NCBI GenBank assembly: GCA_003567835.1
Contig: PWYO01000045.1
Coordinates: forward strand, 1 to 5,706
Direction: 5' to 3'
Length of the DNA stretch: 5,706 nt
Source of the DNA: Actinomycetota bacterium
GTDB lineage: Bacteria > Actinomycetota > Humimicrobiia > Humimicrobiales > Humimicrobiaceae
The stretch's first letter is position 1. Each line of letters opens with the position of its first letter. The notes under the pieces are model-generated. The model worked only from the letters and a program-made list of their open reading frames with translations. It was not told the origin of the DNA and made no database searches. Both the position numbers and the translations under genes were made by a program. Of this stretch, positions 1-4,205 are shown one piece after another.

Positions 1-590
1 ATGATGGCCGTACCCGCTTCTTTGAGTTTTTTAATGATTTCAAACAGTTTTTTAATTTCTTTTAGGGTAAGCGAGGAGGTGGGTTCATCCATGATCAGGA
101 TCTTGGAATGCAGCGACAGGGCTTTGACGATTTCAATCATTTGCTGTTCGGCAGTCCCCAGCTGCTTGACGGTTGTTCTGGGATTTAGCTTGACCCCAAG
201 CGAGTCAAGCAATTCCCTGGTTTGCCCATACATTTTTCTCCACTGGATGCGCCTGGTGATTGTATTGTATTGCTGGTGGCCCATAAATACATTTTCAGCA
301 ATATTGAGTTCAGGGAAAATCGTGGGCTCCTGATAGATGGCAGCGATACCCAGCTGTTGGGCAATCAATGGATTGATGACATCCACCTTTTTTCCATTCA
401 GCAGAACCTGGCCCTGGTCTGCCTGGTGTATGCCGCTGATAATCTTGATAAAGGTGGATTTTCCCGCACCGTTTTCCCCCACCAGCGCATGCACTTCCCC
501 TTGGTTAAGCTCGAAATCAACTTGGTCCAGGGCAACAGTACCTCCAAAGCTTTTGGATATATTTTTTGTCTGTAAAATATTGCTGCTCAA
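1..590 (-). CDS. Sugar ABC transporter ATP-binding protein, CUT2 (RbsA/MglA) type, 5' part only
   Basis: Reading the minus strand from a TTG at 590-588 gives 196 uninterrupted codons running off the left edge. Seen: MSSNILQTKNISKSFGG start, Walker A GENGAGKST (residues 38-46), Q-loop Q87 in IYQEP, signature-like QLGTAEQQMIEI (143-154), and Walker B ILIMDEP (164-170) followed by TSSLT. The MDEPTSSLT ending and the EQQMIEIVKAL pattern are typical of ATPases that power uptake of ribose, galactose, xylose and similar sugars; family members are about 500 residues with two fused nucleotide-binding domains, so about 300 residues, including the switch histidine, lie outside the window. The protein would sit on the cytoplasmic face of the membrane with a permease and a binding protein, probably encoded further left. 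The start is set by GGGGAGG six bases before TTG. Odd: the usual signature serine is glycine (G145). The substrate cannot be told. Confidence 0.95.
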   Translation of the reverse strand, partial: MSSNILQTKNISKSFGGTVALDQVDFELNQGEVHALVGENGAGKSTFIKIISGIHQADQGQVLLNGKKVDVINPLIAQQLGIAAIYQEPTIFPELNIAENVFMGHQQYNTITRRIQWRKMYGQTRELLDSLGVKLNPRTTVKQLGTAEQQMIEIVKALSLHSKILIMDEPTSSLTLKEIKKLFEIIKKLKEAGTAI

Positions 591-596
591 AACCTG

Positions 597-603
597 CCTC
601 CCC
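597..603 (-). promoter_or_regulatory. Strong ribosome binding site fixing a TTG start
   Basis: On the minus strand this reads GGGGAGG (AAGGGGAGG if extended to 605), followed six bases later by TTG at 590-588. No in-frame ATG or GTG lies at a suitable distance, and the first residues after TTG match the normal N-terminus of this ATPase family, so TTG initiation is well supported. Confidence 0.8.
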
Positions 604-816
604 TTTGCCGCTTAAAAATGGATAGGAACAATCAGGATACATTCCATTGCTGCAGTAAAGTGTATCGGGGCATTCGCATAGAAAGTCCCCCAACTTCTGG
701 TCTAAAAGATTTTCATAAGAGCCTTATTCGCTGGATCCGGTCCGCTTATGGCCCAATACAAGCCTCTGGATTGATTGGTTGATTTTGTGTTTTATATCAC
801 TATAATTAGTAATACA

Positions 817-853
817 TATTATCATCATACCATTAGACATATTTAGGATAATA
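817..853. repeat. Inverted repeat over the transporter start point
   Basis: TATTATC at 817-823 and GATAATA at 847-853 are perfect 7-base arms 23 bases apart. They bracket the predicted transcription start (about 838) and touch the -10 element of the minus-strand promoter, a usual place for a repressor site. The arms are A+T-rich, so chance is a real alternative. A smaller dyad, ATTA-g-TAAT, lies at 805-813. Confidence 0.3.
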
Positions 854-873
854 ATTTTTTGCGCAAAAGTCAA
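845..873 (-). promoter_or_regulatory. Sigma-70-like promoter for the sugar transporter
   Basis: On the minus strand a -35 TTGACT (873-868, 5 of 6 consensus bases) is followed after exactly 17 bases by TATCCT (850-845, 4 of 6). Transcription would begin near 838 and run toward the ATPase gene, giving an untranslated leader of about 248 bases. I saw no better promoter closer to the TTG start. The dyad TATTATC (817-823) / GATAATA (847-853) overlaps the -10 and the start point. Confidence 0.5.
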
Positions 874-888
874 TAGCACACAAATATC

Positions 889-925
889 CTCCGGCAGGGA
901 TGGTCTACACCGAACATAGCCGGAG
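889..925. repeat. Inverted repeat CTCCGGC / GCCGGAG
   Basis: CTCCGGC (889-895) and GCCGGAG (919-925) are perfect G+C-rich 7-base arms separated by 23 bases. The pairing continues outward with TAT/ATA after a one-base bulge. It lies just upstream of the minus-strand -35 element, outside the predicted transcripts, so an operator reading is more likely than an RNA hairpin. Function unknown. Confidence 0.3.
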
Positions 926-1053
926 ATAGGCATCATGAACAGGCAGGGAAGGGCAGAGCAGTGCTCTTTTGCCGGCGGCCTCCAGTATGGTTTGCCAAAC
1001 CCAGCCCTGTTTGACAAAAAGCAGCTGTTTTGGTAGAAAAATTTATCAACCGG

Positions 1054-1071
1054 GCATCTTCAGGAAGATGC
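1054..1071. repeat. Near-perfect 18-base palindrome GCATCTTC-AG-GAAGATGC
   Basis: Two perfect 8-base arms are separated by two bases. This is the strongest dyad in the window. It lies about 95 bases upstream of the predicted start point of the GntR-type gene and about 215 bases upstream of the transporter start point, so it could bind a dimeric regulator. I recognise no known operator. Its left arm also partly matches GATGCC at 1086-1091. Confidence 0.5.
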
Positions 1072-1079
1072 AGTATATG

Positions 1080-1119
1080 CAAAGGGATGCCTTTGACCAA
1101 CCATTCTTGCAAGAAGAAT
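1080..1119. repeat. Two further dyads: CAAAGG-gatg-CCTTTG and ATTCTT-N5-AAGAAT
   Basis: CAAAGG (1080-1085) and CCTTTG (1090-1095) form a perfect 6-base pair of arms around GATG. ATTCTT (1103-1108) and AAGAAT (1114-1119) form another around GCAAG, which includes the 8-base palindrome CTTGCAAG. With the palindrome at 1054-1071 they make three dyads in 66 bases. Each is short enough to arise by chance; the cluster is what stands out. Confidence 0.35.
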
Positions 1120-1150
1120 CATTGGCCGGAAGTGAATCTGTTGACTGAAA

Positions 1151-1159
1151 TGCTATGAT
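1151..1159 (+). promoter_or_regulatory. Extended -10 promoter of the GntR-type regulator
   Basis: TGC-TATGAT is a TGn-extended -10 element matching TATAAT at 5 of 6 positions. There is no good -35 at the usual distance, which extended -10 promoters tolerate. The start point would be near 1166, leaving a leader of about 36 bases with AGGA at 1192-1195 before the ATG at 1202. Confidence 0.45.
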
Positions 1160-1174
1160 GATGAGAGTATCATC
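1157..1174. promoter_or_regulatory. Candidate operator GATGAT-N6-ATCATC at the regulator's start point
   Basis: Perfect 6-base arms (1157-1162 and 1169-1174) overlap the -10 element and the predicted transcription start, a position fitting autorepression. The 9-mer TATGATGAT at 1154-1162 recurs on the minus strand at 829-821, just downstream of the transporter's start point, so both divergent promoters carry it in the same orientation relative to their gene. Binding by the GntR-type protein is inference; the site does not match the general GntR/FadR pattern TnGTnnnACnA well. Confidence 0.35.
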
Positions 1175-1201
1175 TATCAACAAAATGGGTCAGGAAACGG
1201 G

Positions 1202-1963
1202 ATGGATAAAAATCAGAGTGAAAAAAAAATACCATTAAAATCAATAGCCAGACAAAAATTAAGCACCGATGTGGCCAACCAGGTGCTAAACCTGATCAGG
1301 GAAGGCCAATTAAAGCCCGGGGACCGGGTTCCCACTGAAAAACAGCTGATCCAGGAGCTGGGTGTGAGCAGGACCGCAGTAAGAGAAGGCATGCAAAGCT
1401 TAAAATTGCTGGGTCTAATCGATATTTATCCAGGACAGGGAACCTTTGTAAGCAAAGACAGAGCTACTTCCAAATTGTTTCTTCATCTGCTGGGTTCCAA
1501 TAACACAATAAAAAAGAACATACTTTTAGAAATCATTGAACTGCGCAAGATCCTGGAGGTGGGTATCGTTGGCATTGCGGCCACAAGAGGGACCAGGGAA
1601 GACCTAGGGAAGCTGGGGCAGTGTTTAAAACAGCATAAATATGACCTGGATCATGACACATACCCTTCCCAGGGCGACCTCTCTTTCCACAGGCTGCTGG
1701 CAGCTGCTGCACACAACCAGATCATGCTGGATTTTTATGAAGGCATATTCGGACTCATCAAAGGAAGCATGATCTTTACAGGGGAAATAAAGGACAACAG
1801 GCAGACAGGGTTTCATTTTCACCGAAGGATTTATGAGGGTCTGGTTTCCCAAAATGTCCAAAAAGCAAAAAAAGCCATGATTGAACATATAGACTGGATT
1901 GAATCCATTATTAAAAAAAAGACAAACAAAGACTTTGCAGATGCTGAAAAAAAACTGCTGTGA
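1202..1963 (+). CDS. GntR-family transcriptional regulator, FadR subfamily (FCD domain)
   Basis: A cytoplasmic DNA-binding regulator of 253 residues, normal for the family. Residues 13-84 form the GntR winged helix-turn-helix: VANQVLNLIREGQLKPGDRVPT-type helix 1, LGVSRTAVREGMQSL as recognition helix (53-67), and the wing ending GQGTFVS (78-84). The rest (about 105-240) is an all-helical FCD ligand domain. Its likely metal-binding set is D159, H163 (GDLSFH), H207 (FHRRIYEGL) and H229 (AMIEHI), the usual Asp plus three His of FCD proteins that sense small carboxylic acids. The ATG has AGGA (1192-1195) six bases upstream. It is divergent from the sugar transporter gene, so it probably represses that operon and itself; its ligand is unknown. 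Lysine-rich C-terminus, no defects seen. Family assignment is firm; target and ligand are inferred. Confidence 0.95.
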   Translation: MDKNQSEKKIPLKSIARQKLSTDVANQVLNLIREGQLKPGDRVPTEKQLIQELGVSRTAVREGMQSLKLLGLIDIYPGQGTFVSKDRATSKLFLHLLGSNNTIKKNILLEIIELRKILEVGIVGIAATRGTREDLGKLGQCLKQHKYDLDHDTYPSQGDLSFHRLLAAAAHNQIMLDFYEGIFGLIKGSMIFTGEIKDNRQTGFHFHRRIYEGLVSQNVQKAKKAMIEHIDWIESIIKKKTNKDFADAEKKLL

Positions 1964-1991
1964 TTCTTCCAACCATGCTTGCGGCGGGCCC

Positions 1992-2132
1992 ATGAAAATC
2001 ATAAAACCTTTGGGTTTTCGGTTCCCGGTTTATGGCCCCGGGAAAAAATATTGTTATTCTGGCACGATTCTTTACCAGAGTTATCCGGGAGCCGGCGCCC
2101 GGGAAGCCAAAAGTGTGTTGGTCCATGCATGA
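1992..2132 (+). CDS. Doubtful 46-codon frame, possible remnant
   Basis: An open frame beginning with ATG at 1992 encodes MKIIKPLGFRFPVYGPGKK and continues with several Gly, Pro and Tyr residues to a TGA at 2130-2132. There is no clear ribosome binding site (only GGCGGG just upstream), I recognise no family, and the region is full of inverted repeats that would constrain any reading frame. The frame is also open upstream through the end of the regulator gene. It could be a short gene, the tail of a decayed one, or chance; chance is most likely. Confidence 0.12.
   Translation: MKIIKPLGFRFPVYGPGKKYCYSGTILYQSYPGAGAREAKSVLVHA
2003..2018 (+). terminator. Weak candidate terminator after the regulator
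   Basis: AAAACC-tttg-GGTTTT forms a 6-base stem with a 4-base loop, ending in four T, 40 bases after the regulator stop codon. The stem is A/T-rich and the T run is short, so termination would be inefficient. A second hairpin, TTCCCGG (2022-2028) / CCGGGAA (2038-2044), follows directly but is trailed by A rather than T. Confidence 0.25.
2022..2102. repeat. G+C-rich hairpins in the gap before the methyltransferase
   Basis: TTCCCGG (2022-2028) pairs with CCGGGAA (2038-2044) across nine bases, and CCGGG (2085-2089) pairs with CCCGG (2098-2102), the second enclosing the palindromes GCCGGC and GGCGCC. TCTGG and CCAGA arms lie between them. These blocks stand out against A+T-rich surroundings. Neither is followed by a T run, so they do not look like ordinary terminators; a structured leader or decayed repeat is possible. 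Confidence 0.35.
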
Positions 2133-2168
2133 TGGAAACAATATGTAGAACCAATCCAAATATGAATT

Positions 2169-2173
2169 GGGAG
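2169..2173 (+). promoter_or_regulatory. Ribosome binding site deciding the methyltransferase start
   Basis: GGGAG here lies eight bases before TTG at 2182. The longer in-frame alternative, TTG at 2167, overlaps this site and has only A/C-rich sequence upstream, so the 2182 start is preferred. Confidence 0.55.
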
Positions 2174-2181
2174 TCATTGAA

Positions 2182-2775
2182 TTGATAAAAGACAGCCCTA
2201 AAACAGCCAAAGTTTATGATCGTTTCATGACCTTTTTTGATTCTTTGTTCATCAGGAGATGGAGAAACCTGCTATGGCAAAAAGTAGAAGGTACCAAGAT
2301 TCTGGAAGCCGGAGGGGGAACCGGCTTGAATATAGCCCATTATAAGCCAGGCCATACCGTAACCTTTGTGGACAAAAATGCCCATTTTCTTTATATTGCC
2401 AGAAAACGGGCCCAAAAAAAAGGCATTAAAGTCCATTTTTATTGTGGAGATGTTGGCCATATTTGTGTAAAAAAGGGCTTCTATGATTCTGCGGTGTCCA
2501 CTTTCCTTTTTTGTTCAGTTAAAGACCCCCTTGCTGTTCTAAAAGAGCTTTATAGGGTTCTGAGAAAAGATGGGTATCTTGTGCTTCTTGAGCAGATACC
2601 GTCAGCCAGCTTTATTGGGTCTTTTATGAACTTTTTGGCCAGGCCGTTTTATGCGCTGTTTGGGGCAAGACTGGCCCCGGATTTAAAACAGAAGGCAAAA
2701 GATGCCGGTTTTTCAGAAATATTCGTATATCCTGTTTTCCTGGATACAGTAAGCATTATCAAAGCAAGGAAATAA
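2182..2775 (+). CDS. Class I SAM-dependent methyltransferase, PmtA-like
   Basis: A 197-residue protein that probably transfers a methyl group from S-adenosylmethionine. Seen: N-terminal SPKTAKVYDRFMTFFDSLF; motif I ILEAGGGTG (40-48), the SAM-binding glycine loop; acidic D64 after the second strand (TFVDKN), expected to hold the SAM ribose; CGD (88-90); and YDSAVSTFLFCSVKDP (101-116), followed by KELYRVLRKDG (121-131). The order and the STFLFCSV segment resemble small bacterial phospholipid N-methyltransferases of the Rhodobacter PmtA type and UbiE-like enzymes. A phosphatidylethanolamine substrate is possible but not shown. The C-terminal third (SFMNFLARPFYALFGARL) is hydrophobic and basic, which would suit peripheral membrane contact. 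Start chosen at TTG 2182 because of GGGAG eight bases upstream; a start at 2167 would add five residues. The next gene follows after 84 bases and may be cotranscribed. Fold is sure, substrate is not. Confidence 0.88.
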   Translation: MIKDSPKTAKVYDRFMTFFDSLFIRRWRNLLWQKVEGTKILEAGGGTGLNIAHYKPGHTVTFVDKNAHFLYIARKRAQKKGIKVHFYCGDVGHICVKKGFYDSAVSTFLFCSVKDPLAVLKELYRVLRKDGYLVLLEQIPSASFIGSFMNFLARPFYALFGARLAPDLKQKAKDAGFSEIFVYPVFLDTVSIIKARK

Positions 2776-2784
2776 TGCATTTTT

Positions 2785-2851
2785 TAAAAAATTTTGCTTA
2801 TTTTGTCTATTTTTTAGTAGAATAAATACATTGGCAGCATTTAAAAAATAG
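2785..2851 (+). promoter_or_regulatory. Alternative RNA stems over the AI-2E ribosome binding site
   Basis: CTATTTTTTA (2807-2816) is the exact reverse complement of TAAAAAATAG (2842-2851), a 10-base stem around 25 bases that would cover the first bases of the AGGA ribosome binding site at 2850-2853. The same element can instead pair upstream with TAAAAAAT (2785-2792), an 8-base stem that would free the site. This is a switch-like layout, but the arms are nearly all A and T, and low complexity alone could make them. No T-tract terminator follows the methyltransferase. Confidence 0.3.
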
Positions 2852-2853
2852 GA
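2850..2853 (+). promoter_or_regulatory. Ribosome binding site supporting TTG start at 2860
   Basis: AGGA, followed by three more A, lies six bases before TTG at 2860-2862. The next in-frame ATG codons lie far inside the protein, beyond the first membrane segments, so TTG is the sensible start. Confidence 0.65.
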
Positions 2854-2859
2854 AAAGCT

Positions 2860-3960
2860 TTGGCACCAAAAGAGACCAAAAAACTGCAGACCATCAAAAG
2901 TATAGGACTCATCTGTTGGTCGGCTATAGGGATCATTATTGTAGCCGGACTTTTTTTCTATTTATTGCAGCAGATCAGGGTGGCTATCATACCCCTGGTT
3001 ATTGCCGCAGTCATAGCCTATCTTTTATCCCCCTTGGTCCTGTTAATTGAAAAGAAAACCAGAAAAATTTTTGCGGTGATTATCACCATTTTCATTTTTC
3101 TGGGTATCATTTCCGTGACTATTTTTTTTGTTATACCGGTCATTGTGGACCAGTTTGAATTATTTATAAGGAGATTCCCTCTGTATATACAAAATTTGGC
3201 CAGTCTCATCAATGAATTTTTAATGACCAGTGCCTTGGTCCAGAATATAGAAAATATTACCGGATTGGAGATTGAGACCATAGACACCAGGACCATCACC
3301 CAGTATGTACTCCAGCAGCTTGATTTGGCTGATGTTGATATTTGGCGAAGGGTTACCGAATTTACTGGGAATATCGTCAATGTGGTACTCAATTTTATTG
3401 TAGGCCCGATCCTGGGTTTTTTTATACTCAAAGATATGGAAAGGATTCGAAAATCGGTGACCAATATATTTCCCCCAAAGGCCAGGTTTCATATCAATTT
3501 AGTGGTGGATAAGATGAACAACGTAGCAGGGCGGTACATCAGAATCAGGTTGTTCATATCCATCATTGTGGGCATACTGGCCAGCATAGCCCTGCTCATA
3601 TTGGGGGTAGATTTTGCTATTTTGTTGGGATTTATCGCCGGTTTTTTCAATCTAATTCCCTTCATTGGTCCGATTATAGGGGCCATACCGGCAGTGCTTA
3701 TGGCCCTGCTAGTCTCGCCCCTTGTAGCCTTGTTTGTGCTCATTATCTTTATCGGCATACAGATTCTTGACGCCTATTTCCTTTTCCCTTTAATCATGAA
3801 GCAGCAGCTGGGCATACACCCTGCAGTGGCCATATTTTCATTGATTGCCGGGGGCGCGATTTTGGGTATCTGGGGAATGCTTATTGCGGTTCCTGTGGTG
3901 GCCATCATCCAGGAATTGGCGAAATACTATTTGATTGAAAGAAAAAAAGCCCAGACATAA
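2860..3960 (+). CDS. AI-2E/PerM-family integral membrane protein
   Basis: A 366-residue protein of the inner membrane, the usual family length. Hydrophobic segments: about 15-37, 42-62, 70-94, 172-191, 229-252, 255-283, 287-310 and 320-350, giving roughly eight helices. Residues 97-170 form the extramembrane region typical of the family between the third and fourth helices. Family hallmarks seen: RYIRIRLFISIIVGILASIAL (225-245), NLIPFIGPIIGAIPAVLMAL (264-283) and LGIHPAVAIFSLIAGG (317-332). The family is named for export of autoinducer-2 by E. coli TqsA; other members include PerM and sodium/proton antiporters, and most have no proven substrate, so none is assigned. Start is TTG 2860 with AGGA six bases upstream. 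It follows the methyltransferase by 84 A/T-rich bases and may share its transcript; a weak -10 TAGAAT lies at 2818-2823 without a good -35. No defects seen. Confidence 0.93.
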   Translation: MAPKETKKLQTIKSIGLICWSAIGIIIVAGLFFYLLQQIRVAIIPLVIAAVIAYLLSPLVLLIEKKTRKIFAVIITIFIFLGIISVTIFFVIPVIVDQFELFIRRFPLYIQNLASLINEFLMTSALVQNIENITGLEIETIDTRTITQYVLQQLDLADVDIWRRVTEFTGNIVNVVLNFIVGPILGFFILKDMERIRKSVTNIFPPKARFHINLVVDKMNNVAGRYIRIRLFISIIVGILASIALLILGVDFAILLGFIAGFFNLIPFIGPIIGAIPAVLMALLVSPLVALFVLIIFIGIQILDAYFLFPLIMKQQLGIHPAVAIFSLIAGGAILGIWGMLIAVPVVAIIQELAKYYLIERKKAQT

Positions 3961-3991
3961 ACAAAGATGTAAAAATGTGCTTGTCTTTTTT
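3953..3991 (+). terminator. Weak candidate terminator after the AI-2E gene
   Basis: AGACA (3953-3957) and TGTCT (3982-3986) pair across 24 bases and are followed by a run of T to 3991. Upstream A-rich sequence could extend pairing to the T run past a small bulge. The short stem and long loop make it doubtful, but it is the only T-tract structure close to the stop codon. Confidence 0.25.
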
Positions 3992-4205
3992 GGCGGTCAA
4001 AAACCCCGAAAACCATTTGGCCCTGAGGACATAAAAAAGAAGCGCCTGCACAATGGCCCCGGGACAGGACGGGGATAAAAAACCGCTTACCGCCTGAACC
4101 ATTGGTCTCTGCAATCATCATTTTTCTTAAAAAATGGTTGAACCGTGGCCCTAAATAGTATAAGTTCTATGGGATAAAAAATATCTGTACAGCAAAGGTG
4201 ATTTT
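3961..4205 (+). other. Intergenic gap before the MFS gene
   Basis: These 245 bases hold no convincing gene. Visible structure: CCCCG (4057-4061) / CGGGG (4070-4074) with an 8-base loop, AACCATTT (4011-4018) / AAATGGTT (4132-4139) far apart, and GGCGGT (3992-3997) / ACCGCC (4089-4094). A possible promoter for the MFS gene is TTGAAC (4138-4143) with TATAAG (4159-4164), but its 15-base spacer is short, so it is only a candidate. Confidence 0.4.
4196..4202 (+). promoter_or_regulatory. Ribosome binding site supporting TTG start at 4206
   Basis: AGGTGAT is complementary to the 5' side of the 16S anti-Shine-Dalgarno tail (the last seven bases of GGAGGTGAT). Because it uses that side, the three-base gap to TTG at 4206 corresponds to normal spacing. 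No in-frame ATG lies upstream, and the next one inside would cut into the first helix. Confidence 0.6.

Larger units (their letters stand above)
591..1201. other. Long divergent intergenic region (about 610 bases) with no convincing gene
   Basis: This stretch separates the divergent transporter and GntR-type regulator genes. It holds a minus-strand promoter (845-873), a plus-strand extended -10 promoter (1151-1159), and several perfect dyads: 817-823/847-853, 889-895/919-925, 955-960/962-967, 1054-1061/1064-1071, 1080-1085/1090-1095, 1103-1108/1114-1119 and 1157-1162/1169-1174. Short open frames exist on both strands (53 codons at 618-779 plus; 97 codons at 724-1017 minus), but they lack ribosome binding sites and protein-like composition. 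No tRNA or recognised riboswitch was seen. It is longer than a simple divergent promoter needs, so an undetected small RNA is possible but not shown. Confidence 0.7.

Noticed and set aside
1..615. Plus-strand open frames of 92-117 codons over the transporter gene
   Set aside because: They are antisense shadows of the ATPase, which has full Walker A, Q-loop and Walker B motifs on the minus strand; the plus-strand products resemble no protein family.
618..779. 53-codon open frame on the plus strand beginning MDRNQDTFHCC
   Set aside because: Lacks a ribosome binding site and promoter, and sits in the predicted leader of the opposite-strand transporter; probably chance.
724..1017. 97-codon open frame on the minus strand
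   Set aside because: No ribosome binding site, unnatural composition, and it runs straight through the predicted transporter promoter and its dyads.
1625..2210. Minus-strand frames of 99-125 codons and a second plus-strand frame at 1979-2185
   Set aside because: Those over the regulator are antisense shadows; the rest overlap inverted repeats and have no initiation signals or recognisable domains.
2780..2795. TTTTTTAAAAAATTTT as a terminator after the methyltransferase
   Set aside because: It is a simple A/T palindrome with no G+C stem, too weak to terminate transcription.
3018..3758. Antisense frames of 89-148 codons within the AI-2E gene
   Set aside because: Hydrophobic-gene shadows; the sense frame carries clear family motifs along its whole length.
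3905..4121. Minus-strand frames of 64-69 codons after the AI-2E gene
   Set aside because: No ribosome binding site or family resemblance, and both overlap the end of a solid gene on the other strand.
3992..4139. Widely spaced inverted repeats GGCGGT/ACCGCC and AACCATTT/AAATGGTT as a structured RNA
   Set aside because: The two pairings cross each other, loops are about 90-110 bases, and arms are 6-8 bases; chance pairing is sufficient.
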